A stretch of DNA of 64,000 bases from Pseudoflavonifractor sp. Marseille-P3106. Lineage in GTDB: Bacteria > Bacillota > Clostridia > Oscillospirales > Oscillospiraceae. Shown here piece after piece: positions 40,950 through 48,599 of this stretch (the stretch's first letter is position 1; each line of letters begins with the position of its first letter). Location of the stretch: the NCBI GenBank assembly GCA_900169975.1, contig LT827121.1, positions 149,428-213,427 of the forward strand, in the 5' to 3' direction. The notes under the pieces were generated by a model. The model was not told where the DNA came from, searched no databases, and saw nothing but the letters and a program-made list of their open reading frames with translations. A program made the translations under genes and the position numbers.

Positions 40950-40994
40950 GAGCCGATAACCTACGAGGTTTTCCCTCAGTGTTATCGGCTCTGC
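40950..40994 (-). terminator. Terminator of the PadR-YjdF-KTR operon
   Basis: CAGAGCCGATAAC / GTTATCGGCTCTG stem overlapping the KTR stop codon; leftward it ends in TTTTTATAT. Confidence 0.82.
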
Positions 40995-41167
40995 GTCTTA
41001 GCGTCTGGCTCTTGGATGATGGATAGATTCAGTTGTCTTACCGCAATCAAGGTTTCATGTTTGCACTTCGGGCAATACAGCGGAAAGTTTTCCAGAACTG
41101 TATCATCGCGGATTTTCAATCGCGTTTTGCTGCCGCAAAAGGGGCATAAAATCCATTCTATCTTCAT
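40982..41167 (-). CDS. Cysteine-rich KTR-domain protein
   Basis: A 61-residue zinc-ribbon-like protein with two CxxC pairs: ILCPFCGSKTRLKIRDDT and YCPKCKHETLIAV, matching the cysteine-rich KTR family common in Firmicute conjugative elements. ATG 41167 has GAGGAAG 5 nt upstream. It follows the YjdF gene by one base and ends that operon. Nucleic-acid binding is inferred from the Cys pairs; function unknown. Confidence 0.85.
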   Translation of the reverse strand: MKIEWILCPFCGSKTRLKIRDDTVLENFPLYCPKCKHETLIAVRQLNLSIIQEPDAKTQSR

Positions 41168-41168
41168 G

Positions 41169-41591
41169 TTATCTTCCTCTGTGCTTGGCTTTCTTCTTTT
41201 CCTGCCGTATGGCAAACTGGCGGTCTTTCTCCGCCTCTTTCTGCTCACGGCTCTTGGCTTTCCGTTCCAGCTTACATTGCTCATGCTGGAGTTTCAACGC
41301 CTGCTGCGCCTTTGTCCCAATGCCTTTATCCTGCAGTTGGCTTTGAATTTCGCGCTGCATACGTTTGGGATTAATTTTTCGCTCTATGGCTACTTCGGCC
41401 TGGATCGGAGGACTAAATTTCAGTTTATTCCAATTCTTCAGCAAAAACTCATAGACCTCATAATCTTTGGGTTCTGAGCCAAAAGTGATTTTGCATACCT
41501 CGTACTTGCCATTATCCGCTCTTTCATATAGACCGATCCAAAATGGAGCTTCAAACAGGATGGTGAAACTGCTTTGGGGGCCTGTACTCAT
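41169..41591 (-). CDS. YjdF-family protein (DUF2992)
   Basis: A 140-residue protein. The N-terminal beta-rich part (FTILFEAPFWIGLYERADNG) and the KITFGSEPKDYEVYEFLL block are typical of YjdF. The C-terminal third is a highly charged helix (KSREQKEAEKDRQFAIRQ...). Its ATG overlaps the padR stop (ATGA). In Bacillus yjdF is controlled by an azaaromatic-sensing riboswitch; here no such leader was found and PadR would be the regulator. Function unknown. Confidence 0.8.
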   Translation of the reverse strand: MSTGPQSSFTILFEAPFWIGLYERADNGKYEVCKITFGSEPKDYEVYEFLLKNWNKLKFSPPIQAEVAIERKINPKRMQREIQSQLQDKGIGTKAQQALKLQHEQCKLERKAKSREQKEAEKDRQFAIRQEKKKAKHRGR

Positions 41592-42112
41592 TCTTCTAAG
41601 AACTGCCCTTCAAAGTGATCCAGCCATTCCAGAAGGGCTCGATAGAGAAGCTGCTGCTGCTCAAAAATCGTTCTCCCAACCAAAGGAATGTCTGCAAATT
41701 CCCGCGCATAGCCCTCGTTCGATTCTGCCGAGGACTGTATGCTCCGGCGCAAAGTCGAAACCAGCTCCAACGCTTCGGCTTTGTCCATCTTGTTCAAATT
41801 GGTAATGGCCACATTGAAATCGAATAGCAAGGGCACCGGGCCAGCGGCGCAAGAGGCCATCAACTCCTTGAAATACGCTCTTCCCTGATCGGTAATAGAA
41901 TAAATGGCCTTATCCGCAAACTTATCGCCCTTGACAATATCGCTTTGCAGATACCCCTTCTCGCTCAATTGAAGGACCTTACGATAAATAGAAGGTACGC
42001 TTATTTTTGTCCAGCGGGAAAAATGGTGGTACTCCACATCCTTTTGAATGTCATAAGCGCTTTGCGGTTTCTCCAAAACAATGCCAAGTATAACTAAATC
42101 GATTGACGACAT
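41588..42112 (-). CDS. PadR-family transcriptional regulator
   Basis: A 174-residue regulator: N-terminal winged helix LVILGIVLEKPQSAYDIQKD ... VPSIYRKVLQLSEKGYL ... IYSITDQGRAYFKEL, and a C-terminal dimerisation domain with paired helices. ATG 42112 follows GGAGGTG. A dyad (CTTTTGCTAT ... ATAGCAAAAG) lies 15-55 bp upstream, a probable autoregulatory operator. It heads the padR-yjdF-KTR operon, cargo inside the element. Confidence 0.87.
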   Translation of the reverse strand: MSSIDLVILGIVLEKPQSAYDIQKDVEYHHFSRWTKISVPSIYRKVLQLSEKGYLQSDIVKGDKFADKAIYSITDQGRAYFKELMASCAAGPVPLLFDFNVAITNLNKMDKAEALELVSTLRRSIQSSAESNEGYAREFADIPLVGRTIFEQQQLLYRALLEWLDHFEGQFLEE

Positions 42113-42125
42113 AACGACACCTCCA

Positions 42126-42167
42126 ACTTTTGCTATTATCAATAGTACTATCACTGATAGCAAAAGT
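42126..42167. promoter_or_regulatory. Inverted repeat, probable PadR operator
   Basis: ACTTTTGCTAT (42126-42136) and ATAGCAAAAGT (42157-42167) are perfect inverted arms around nested TATCA / TGATA repeats. Position immediately upstream of padR suggests autorepression. Confidence 0.65.
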
Positions 42168-42205
42168 CAAGGAGATGTGTAGACCTATTTAATTTGGGAA
42201 TGTCC

Positions 42206-43027
42206 TTATCTGATTTTTGAAATAAAATTGTCCATTTCAAGGTTCACAGCTTCAAAGTTGTCGAAATTGGAATTATGCGCAGCATTCGGAATCGTGACAA
42301 ACGGAATATGCGTCGCCTCATGCCATTCGGCGCAATATTTCTTGACTTTACCGGTTCTGTCGTATTCGCCGACCATGATAAGTGCAGGACACTTGATGGT
42401 AAGATCGCAGTTTTCTTTCAGAAAGCCGGAATATCCCACCCCTAAGAGATGACACAGCTCTCGCTTGCTATAATAGCTCAGAGCTGCCCGCATATTGTCA
42501 AATGATTCTCTTGTGTAAGTACAGGTCTTTGCGATTGAATAAATCAGGAGGCCAAGGGGAAAGCACATACACATCCATTCCATTTGGCGCAGCCACCAGC
42601 GATCCATGCGAGAGTAATATCGTTCTCCAAACGGGCAAGTATCGATTCCAATGAATCCTTTTACCATTTGTGGCTCATGCTTCAGCAAGGTCTGAATGAC
42701 ATATCCACCCATGGATTGTCCAATAAATATTGCCTCTTTTATATTTTCTTGATCCAATATCTTCCTTAGAACTTTAGCAGCATCATCATATGAGAACTCT
42801 TGATATGGCCGCGATTTTCCGTGTGCGGGTGCATCCCAGCACAATAAATTGGCCTGTTTCCAATAATGAGAAATTTGTTTTTCAAACAGAGTATGATCCG
42901 CTGTAAGGCCGTGGAGAAAAACCATAGTAACGTTTGCGTCGCTACACTTACTGTACCAATAAAAGATGGAACCCTGGTCTGTCTCCAACCACTTTCGTTC
43001 CATCATTTCAAATATACTCGTTTCCAT
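42206..43027 (-). CDS. Alpha/beta-fold hydrolase
   Basis: A 273-residue hydrolase: oxyanion region VFLHGLTADH, nucleophile elbow FIGQSMGGYVIQ (Ser ~107), acid in MVGEYDRTG and His in PNAAHNSNFDN. No signal peptide. Its start overlaps the TetR stop by 25 bp, so both form one unit, and TetR probably represses it in response to a substrate. Specific esterase, lactonase or haloperoxidase activity cannot be read from sequence. Confidence 0.87.
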   Translation of the reverse strand: METSIFEMMERKWLETDQGSIFYWYSKCSDANVTMVFLHGLTADHTLFEKQISHYWKQANLLCWDAPAHGKSRPYQEFSYDDAAKVLRKILDQENIKEAIFIGQSMGGYVIQTLLKHEPQMVKGFIGIDTCPFGERYYSRMDRWWLRQMEWMCMCFPLGLLIYSIAKTCTYTRESFDNMRAALSYYSKRELCHLLGVGYSGFLKENCDLTIKCPALIMVGEYDRTGKVKKYCAEWHEATHIPFVTIPNAAHNSNFDNFEAVNLEMDNFISKIR

Positions 43028-43608
43028 TGTTCAATCATCCTCAGAAAATCCTGCTCAATTCGTTCGGCATCAAATTCTTCCGATAGAACAGCCTGCCTTA
43101 AATAACCGTCGGCCATCCATATAATTTCCCGGTAAAGAAGGCGAATGTCAATATCGTCCCGAAGGGAAGACCGATCTATCGTTTCCAGTATGACATCTTC
43201 ACTATGTGCATTTTCAGCTTGAAAACTTCTTTGAATCGAACCAAGAACCTCTGGCTCAGTTTCGTAATAGGCCTTCACAGAGAAGCTATACAGATACGGG
43301 GATGAACGCATAACATGGCATTTTGCCAGTAACGCCCTTTGTATCATCTCAAAGAAGTCCTCTGTGTCAGTAACTTTGTATTCCTGGGTTGCTTGATAAA
43401 TTTGTTGGACAGCATTGTTCCAAAGGTAAAGATACAACTCTTTTTTATTTGTGAAATAGTGGAACAGAAGAGCCTTTGATATGTCTCCCTCACTTGCAAT
43501 TTCTGCCATGGGGGCTTTCTTGTAATTGTTTTGAGAAAACACCTTATATGCCGCATTGATTATCCGCTGTTGCTTGTCCAATGGCAGCAAAAAGAACTTA
43601 TCATTCAT
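43003..43608 (-). CDS. TetR-family transcriptional regulator
   Basis: A 201-residue TetR protein: DKQQRIINAAYKVFSQNNYK, MAEIASEGDISKALLFHYFTNKKELY is the HTH, followed by a ligand domain. ATG 43608 lies just behind a perfect dyad and promoter; a longer in-frame reading upstream crosses the promoter and is rejected. It likely autoregulates and controls the overlapping hydrolase gene. AT-richer than the transfer genes, consistent with separate acquisition. Confidence 0.9.
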   Translation of the reverse strand: MNDKFFLLPLDKQQRIINAAYKVFSQNNYKKAPMAEIASEGDISKALLFHYFTNKKELYLYLWNNAVQQIYQATQEYKVTDTEDFFEMIQRALLAKCHVMRSSPYLYSFSVKAYYETEPEVLGSIQRSFQAENAHSEDVILETIDRSSLRDDIDIRLLYREIIWMADGYLRQAVLSEEFDAERIEQDFLRMIEQWKRVYLK

Positions 43609-43619
43609 GCCAAACCTCC

Positions 43620-43670
43620 ATTGACCATCTCGGTCAATAAAATTATATGTCCATTGACCATTTTTGTGAA
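43620..43670 (-). promoter_or_regulatory. Promoter and TetR operator
   Basis: Leftward TTCACA (43670-43665), 17 bp, TATAAT (43647-43642). The dyad ATTGACC / GGTCAAT (43620-43638) covers the transcription start, and a third ATTGACCA (43653-43660) sits in the spacer, so repressor could occupy both sides of the -10 box. Confidence 0.75.
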
Positions 43671-43769
43671 GGCCCAAGGTTAATGCGAAATATAAAGTGC
43701 AGTACAGATACATATAACAACATTCCATGGACAAAGTATGAAATATACAATGTAAGTGGGTGATGCTAT

Positions 43770-44138
43770 ATGGCGAACATTGAAGATTGCCCCGGTTTTG
43801 AAACTTTCGGTGAAGATGTAAAGGCTGCACGGATCGCAAAGCATTTGTCGCGTAGGACATTGGCGGAGATCGTCAGCATCGACCCCCGGTATCTCGCAAA
43901 TATCGAGAACGAAGGTGCGATTCCCAGCCTGCCGGTTATCATACAGCTTATCAAAGAGTGCGGACTTCCCGTGGAACGGTACTTCAATCCAGAGGTCATG
44001 CGGGAGGAAAGCGCACAGCGACAACGTATCAGCCATAAACTGAAACTTTGTCCAGAGCAGTATTTGGCCATCATCGAGGGCGCACTTGACGGGGCGCTGA
44101 AAATTGAAAATTCAGCAGATGAAACGGAGGGTGTATGA
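43770..44138 (+). CDS. XRE-type regulator of the element
   Basis: A 122-residue protein with an HTH (VKAARIAKHLSRRTLAEIVS; RYLANIENEGAIPSLPVI) and a C-terminal helical part. Transcribed towards mobC and the relaxase, away from the TetR operon. GTGGGTGATGC precedes its ATG. Such regulators commonly control mobilisation genes in Tn1549-like elements. Confidence 0.85.
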   Translation: MANIEDCPGFETFGEDVKAARIAKHLSRRTLAEIVSIDPRYLANIENEGAIPSLPVIIQLIKECGLPVERYFNPEVMREESAQRQRISHKLKLCPEQYLAIIEGALDGALKIENSADETEGV

Positions 44139-44163
44139 AAACATCCTCCGTTTTCGTTTTCTA

Positions 44164-44192
44164 TGGGCGGCTTTGCCGCCCTTTTCTTTTTG
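44164..44192 (+). terminator. Terminator after the XRE gene
   Basis: GGGCGGC-TTT-GCCGCCC stem followed by TTTTCTTTTT, so the XRE gene is probably transcribed separately from mobC. Confidence 0.8.
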
Positions 44193-44254
44193 AAAAATCC
44201 GGGATTTTGTGGGTAGACGAAGGCAGTTCCGGCATTGTATTTACGGGGGGAAGG

Positions 44255-44330
44255 AGCGTAGAGCAAGCACAGCAAGTGTGGCCACACTTGCGAATTTTTG
44301 CTTTAGGGAACCCTTGCCCCTAAACACAAA
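44255..44330 (+). other. Candidate origin of transfer (oriT)
   Basis: The gene-free stretch 44193-44383 contains a perfect 20-bp palindrome GCAAGTGTGGCCACACTTGC (44272-44291) and a second dyad TTTAGGG / CCCTAAA (44302-44324). Paired dyads immediately upstream of mobC and a MOBP relaxase are the expected form of an oriT; the nick site is not identified. Confidence 0.55.
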
Positions 44331-44383
44331 ATTGCTTGTTGGGAGACTCCCAAACCCTTATGCAGAAAGGACGGTGCCGCCCT

Positions 44384-44713
44384 ATGGCAAAGCGCAAACG
44401 CCCCATCATCCTGCGCTGCCCGGTAACAGCCGAAGAACGCAACCTAATCGAGCAGAAGATGGCCCAGCTCCAAACAAAACGGATCGGTGCCTACCTGCGG
44501 AAGATGGCGATCGACGGATACATCATCTATGTGGACACCAGGGACATCAAGGAGATGAACAAGCTCCTGTCCGCCATTGGCCGGAATATCAACCAAATTG
44601 CCAAACGGATCAATGCCGGAGGTCCCACCTATCAGGCTGACATGGAGGAAATCCGGGAAAGGCTGGATCAGATATGGCAGTTACAAAGACGCATCCTATT
44701 AAGTCAACGCTGA
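44384..44713 (+). CDS. mobC: MobC-like relaxosome protein
   Basis: A 109-residue accessory protein: RPIILRCPVTAEERNLIEQKM, GAYLRKMAIDGYIIYVDTRD and LSAIGRNINQIAKRINAGG are MobC signatures (ribbon-helix-helix DNA binding). AGAAAGGACGG lies ~8 nt before ATG 44384. It overlaps the relaxase gene by 40 bp. It helps the relaxase bind and open oriT. Confidence 0.88.
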   Translation: MAKRKRPIILRCPVTAEERNLIEQKMAQLQTKRIGAYLRKMAIDGYIIYVDTRDIKEMNKLLSAIGRNINQIAKRINAGGPTYQADMEEIRERLDQIWQLQRRILLSQR

Positions 44714-46023
44714 AAGCAGCTATTGACTATATCTGTAATCCCGATAAGACAGATGGAAAATTGCTGGTATCCTCTTTTGGTTGTGCTGCTGAAACCGCCG
44801 ACATTGAATTTGAATGGACACGCCGCCATTCCATCGACAAGGGCACACACCTGGGCCGCCACCTGATCCAAGCCTTTGAGCCTGGGGAGGTCTCCGCCGA
44901 GGAAGCCCATGAGATTGGGATGCAGCTGGCAAAAGAAATATTGGGTGGCAAGTACGAGTTTGTACTTACCACCCATATTGACAAGGGACATATTCACAAC
45001 CATCTGATTTTCAATGCGGTCAGCTTCACCGACCACAAACACTACCATTCCAATAAGCGCAGCTATCACGAGATACGCCGGGCCAGCGACCGGCTGTGCA
45101 GAGAACACGGCCTGTCCGTCATCGTCCCCGGCCGGGACAAGGGCAAGAGCTACATTGAGCATCAGGCCGCACAGAACGGCACCAGCTACAAGGCAAAGCT
45201 GAAAACCACCATCGACCGGCTGATCCCCGTGTCCTCCAGCCTGGAAGATTTGCTTGTCCGATTGCAGCGGGAAGGATACGAGATCAAGAGGGGAAAGTAT
45301 ATTTCCGCCAGGGTGCCGGACCAGGAGCGGTTCACCCGGCTCAAAACCCTGGGCGCCGATTACACGGAAGATGCCGTTGCCACGCGGATTGCTGGAGGCC
45401 CTCGCCCCTCCAGGCAGCCCCGGCAGCGCAGCGGAAAGGTCAGTCTGCTCATTGACATTCAGAACAACATCAAGGCCCAGCAGAGCGCCGGATACCAGCG
45501 ATGGGCGACCATTGAGAAGCTGAAGCGGGCGGCCGCCACCATGAACTTCCTCACCGAACACGGCATTGGCAGCTATGAGGAATTGGTGGAACGGTGCGAC
45601 GCCGTTGCCGCCGCCTCTATCCGTACTAGGGAGAGCCTGCGGGATACGGAACAGCAGATTGCCGACCTTGCCCTTCTGGGAAAGCAGATCGACACTTATC
45701 GCAAGATGAAACCTGTCTATGAACGATACAAGGCATCAAAGGACAAGGAAAAATTTTTGCGTGGCTTTGAGAGCGAGATAATCTTATTCGAGGCGGCAGC
45801 CAGAGAGATCAAGAAGGCCGGGCTCACCAAACTTCCTTCCCACGATAAGCTGAAAGCGGAATTGGACGAACTCTCTGCCCGCAAAACCGCCCTGCAAGCG
45901 GAGCTTCGGAAGGTACAGCGAGAGGAAAAGGAGTATGACACCCTCCGTAAAAATGTAGTCGCTCTGTTGGAAAAGTCGAAAGAACAAGAGTGGCAGCAAC
46001 ACCGGGGAAACGACTTGGAGTAA
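44674..46023 (+). CDS. mobA: MOBP-type relaxase
   Basis: A 449-residue mobilisation nuclease. Catalytic features: the N-terminal Tyr in KAAIDYICNPDKT (~19), HSIDKGTHLGRHLIQAFEPGE, and the His triad THIDKGHIHNHLIFNAV at ~107-123. The C-terminal half is a charged coiled-coil-rich region ending in EWQQHRGNDLE. It nicks oriT and stays bound to the 5-prime end during conjugation. Runs opposite to the rest of the transfer genes. Confidence 0.92.
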   Translation: MAVTKTHPIKSTLKAAIDYICNPDKTDGKLLVSSFGCAAETADIEFEWTRRHSIDKGTHLGRHLIQAFEPGEVSAEEAHEIGMQLAKEILGGKYEFVLTTHIDKGHIHNHLIFNAVSFTDHKHYHSNKRSYHEIRRASDRLCREHGLSVIVPGRDKGKSYIEHQAAQNGTSYKAKLKTTIDRLIPVSSSLEDLLVRLQREGYEIKRGKYISARVPDQERFTRLKTLGADYTEDAVATRIAGGPRPSRQPRQRSGKVSLLIDIQNNIKAQQSAGYQRWATIEKLKRAAATMNFLTEHGIGSYEELVERCDAVAAASIRTRESLRDTEQQIADLALLGKQIDTYRKMKPVYERYKASKDKEKFLRGFESEIILFEAAAREIKKAGLTKLPSHDKLKAELDELSARKTALQAELRKVQREEKEYDTLRKNVVALLEKSKEQEWQQHRGNDLE

Positions 46024-46143
46024 CAGAGATTGGGCTTTTTTTGCAGTCTTTTCAAAACCATCCGGTCAATGCAGATAACTATTGGGGAAGTGTGGAAGTC
46101 TTCCGCAAGATTATTTCCAAATAACAGTTGTTGGTACTAATAA

Positions 46144-46188
46144 TAAAATTTCCTCACCCTTATTAAGCAGGGTGAGGAAATTTTATTT
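46144..46188. terminator. Bidirectional terminator between relaxase and RloB genes
   Basis: AAAATTTCCTCACCCT / AGGGTGAGGAAATTTT stem with T-tracts on both strands, separating convergent genes. Confidence 0.9.
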
Positions 46189-46846
46189 AGTCGTTCTTCG
46201 ATGGCATGGTTTTTTTAAATATTTCACCAACCAAATGATGCAATGTTGTGCAAGGACACATTTTTGAAGGAGTAGTTTGAGCATTCGATAAATAATGCTG
46301 TAGTCTTTTCTCTGCGATCTGTATTGCAGCATTTTCATCTCCAAACCGAGTTAGAAGATTATAATTTTGTGGGTTTGACTTTATATATTCCTGCCCGGTG
46401 CGTTTTTTGAAAATATCGCCAAATCTTTGGCAGCAAACTGGGGAGGTCAGCCAGCCTGCATGCATAGTTCCAAAGTATGCATCAAACCAAATCTCAATAC
46501 ACGGATTTGACCATCCCACATGAATTCCACATCTTTCTGCATCACTTATTATCTTGTCAAAATTAGGGACTTCATCCCGATCAAAAACTATCCAGGGCTC
46601 ACAATATTGTGGTTGGAGAGAAACCTGTTCTTTACATGCTTCTATCAATTTTTCGGTTTTGGTCTTAGATACTTTAATTACGATTCGTCCTTGAAATTCT
46701 TTGGGCAACGAATCTCTAAGACCATACATATATTTTTCTTCAGTTTCATCTGCGTCCGTATAAATAAAGTATCTTCCCAAATCGGGGATTCGCTTTTTAA
46801 ATGCTGATCTTGGAATGCGATTTCCAGTTCTATCAGCTTTTGCCAT
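46187..46846 (-). CDS. RloB-like TOPRIM-family protein
   Basis: A 219-residue protein of the RloB family. Motifs: YIYTDADETEEKYMYGL variant of the GxTEExYF element (read as FIYTDADETEEKYMYG), acidic WIVFDRDEVPNFDKII (DxD of a TOPRIM-like site) and WSNPCIEIWFDAYF. Low GC compared with flanking transfer genes. It is separated from the AAA ATPase gene by 2 bp. RloA/RloB and AbiL-type pairs act in abortive infection against phage, with the ATPase sensing and the TOPRIM-like partner executing; that role is inferred here. Confidence 0.75.
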   Translation of the reverse strand: MAKADRTGNRIPRSAFKKRIPDLGRYFIYTDADETEEKYMYGLRDSLPKEFQGRIVIKVSKTKTEKLIEACKEQVSLQPQYCEPWIVFDRDEVPNFDKIISDAERCGIHVGWSNPCIEIWFDAYFGTMHAGWLTSPVCCQRFGDIFKKRTGQEYIKSNPQNYNLLTRFGDENAAIQIAEKRLQHYLSNAQTTPSKMCPCTTLHHLVGEIFKKTMPSKND

Positions 46847-46848
46847 AA

Positions 46849-48126
46849 CTATTCCCCCTTAAACATATCGAAATATGATAAGGACGGAATTGCGCCATAC
46901 TTTCCCAAAAGATAGTTCTTTTCATAATTCTCGTCTTTGCGGATTTTTACGCCATCATCATCAACAAAGTCGGCCAAAGAATATAGCACAGAGACTCCAC
47001 TTGAATTTTTCTCCGTGAACCAGATTTCATCTCTACGCAGCAAGTCGTTCGAAAGTTGCCAAGAATCATGGGTCGTAAACACAAGTTGAGCATGTTTGGG
47101 ATTAGTCTCAGGATTTAGAAATGCAACCAAGAATGCTCTTACTAACAAAGGATGGAGTCGGGCATTTAACTCGTCAACAAATAACACTCCCCCGTTTTCA
47201 AGAGTATCTTGCAAAGCAGGATAAAGAGCAAACATCTTTAATGTGCCGGCAGATTCTTCTGACAGTGGAATTGTGGCAGTTTCGTTAGAATCCGCAATCC
47301 TATGCACTGCATCAATTTTTATATGCTTGGAATCATCATCGTCGTCATCGGAAGCAATTGTCTCGACATTAAATCCGATAATTGATGAATCAAAAGCAGC
47401 GAAGTATTTAACAACTTTGTCTTGAACTGCTTTATCATCTACAAACCCTGGCGGAATGAGTCTAGACAAAAATGCATTTTCAATGGGGTCTCCAAAATCT
47501 GCGAGGTTAGAATCATAGAACCAATCGCGAATGAGTTTAAGTTTAGGTATTTTCAATTTGGCTCCAAGAGATACAATAAGCGCCTCATCTTCTAGAGAAA
47601 TTCTAATATTTTCTTGTCGATTAGATGATAATCCGGACAGATCCAATTGATTTTCGAGTCTGTTTCTATAAAAAATTGATTTATATTTTCTAGCTGTTCT
47701 AGCCTTATAATTAAGCCATTCTTCTACGATCCCATTTTGATCTAAGGTAAAACCATAATTATAGCATTTGCTTCCTTCGTTTTCAGAAGAAATAAAATAT
47801 ACTTCAAAAGACGAAACAGCTTCTTTGCTCGTTGTATCAAAAAGAAAAGGTGTCCGCTTTAGTCTCTTTGCTCTTGATTTCTTTTCATCACCTTCGCCGC
47901 CATAGGCAAAAGAATCCAACACATAAATTGCCATAAAGCGAAATGCATCAACAACATTAGACTTTCCACTTGCATTTGCGCCATATATAGCTGCTATGGG
48001 TAATATTTTTTCTGTTCCAATATGAATGACATGATTGCTATTTTCCGTAATCTTAGTAGCAGATAAATCTAATATTGTATCATCGCGAAATGATTTGAAA
48101 TTTTTAAAGCGAAATTGTATTAGCAT
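46849..48126 (-). CDS. AAA_15/RloA-like ATPase of a two-gene phage-defence cassette
   Basis: A 425-residue SMC-like/OLD-type ATPase: FRFKNFKSFRDDTILDLSA at the N-terminus, Walker A IYGANASGKSNVVDAF (~49-64), signature-like SEESAGTLKMFALYP, Walker B GGVLFVDELNARLHPLL, and switch THDSWQL. A run of Asp (DDDDDD) lies in the insertion. It is promoted from its own TATAAT box and co-transcribed with the RloB gene. Likely cargo with defence function rather than conjugation. Confidence 0.8.
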   Translation of the reverse strand: MLIQFRFKNFKSFRDDTILDLSATKITENSNHVIHIGTEKILPIAAIYGANASGKSNVVDAFRFMAIYVLDSFAYGGEGDEKKSRAKRLKRTPFLFDTTSKEAVSSFEVYFISSENEGSKCYNYGFTLDQNGIVEEWLNYKARTARKYKSIFYRNRLENQLDLSGLSSNRQENIRISLEDEALIVSLGAKLKIPKLKLIRDWFYDSNLADFGDPIENAFLSRLIPPGFVDDKAVQDKVVKYFAAFDSSIIGFNVETIASDDDDDDSKHIKIDAVHRIADSNETATIPLSEESAGTLKMFALYPALQDTLENGGVLFVDELNARLHPLLVRAFLVAFLNPETNPKHAQLVFTTHDSWQLSNDLLRRDEIWFTEKNSSGVSVLYSLADFVDDDGVKIRKDENYEKNYLLGKYGAIPSLSYFDMFKGE

Positions 48127-48147
48127 GTAAACTACCCCCTAATTATT

Positions 48148-48176
48148 ATTATATACGCAAATGTCATTAAAATCAA
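48148..48176 (-). promoter_or_regulatory. Promoter of the RloA/RloB cassette
   Basis: Leftward TTGATT (48176-48171), 17 bp, TATAAT (48153-48148), 22 bp before the ATG with AGGGGG as ribosome binding site. Confidence 0.8.
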
Positions 48177-48248
48177 CATCTATTTGAGATTTTTTCTCAA
48201 TTGGGTGCGTTTTATACGCCTGCTTTCTGCTTTTTTAAATAAAAAGAA

Positions 48249-48297
48249 TGGGAGCGTCAACCTCGGATAACTACATCCGATGTTGACGCTCCCATTT
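48249..48297. terminator. Bidirectional hairpin upstream of the RloA/RloB cassette
   Basis: ATGGGAGCGTCAAC / GTTGACGCTCCCAT 14-bp stem with an inner TCGGA / TCCGA stem, T-rich on both sides. It insulates the cassette from the transfer operon. Confidence 0.82.
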
Positions 48298-48383
48298 TGC
48301 TTGATAAAAGGTGAAAATCCGGCGTTTTTCCTATGTAGAAACCCCTGCCGCCCCACATAGGAAATCATACTGCCCCTACACGG

Positions 48384-48406
48384 AAAAACCGCCACAGGCG
48401 GTTTTT
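48384..48406 (-). terminator. Terminator of the ardA operon
   Basis: AAAACCGCC-TGTG-GGCGGTTTT stem, leftward followed by TCCGTG, 17 bp past the Cys-rich small protein stop. Confidence 0.75.
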
Positions 48407-48422
48407 TCACCCATTTTGAACC

Positions 48423-48599
48423 CTAATTGGCGCACTTTTGGGGACGTCGCGAAAGATAGTGCGGGCAGGATACCACCACCACCCGAAAACTCTGCTTGCA
48501 GGGATGGACACAGCCCTTGCATAGCTTGTTATACTGGCGTCTGCCGTTCTCGCCCAGGAAGAACGACCATTCGAGACGCCATTTCTTGCTCCGGCTCAT
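48423..48599 (-). CDS. Small Cys-rich ICE protein
   Basis: A 58-residue basic protein with CKGCVHPCKQSF and SCPHYL, giving four cysteines and a His that could bind zinc. Its ATG overlaps the stop of the ArdA-like gene (ATGA), so it is translationally coupled. Basic N-terminus KKWRLEW. Family not named; similar small proteins occur at this place in related elements as far as I recall. Confidence 0.65.
   Translation of the reverse strand: MSRSKKWRLEWSFFLGENGRRQYNKLCKGCVHPCKQSFRVVVVSCPHYLSRRPQKCAN

Noticed and set aside
41169..42167. yjdF riboswitch
   Set aside because: yjdF here is the second gene after padR with overlapping codons; the upstream region shows a protein-operator dyad rather than the known aptamer layout.
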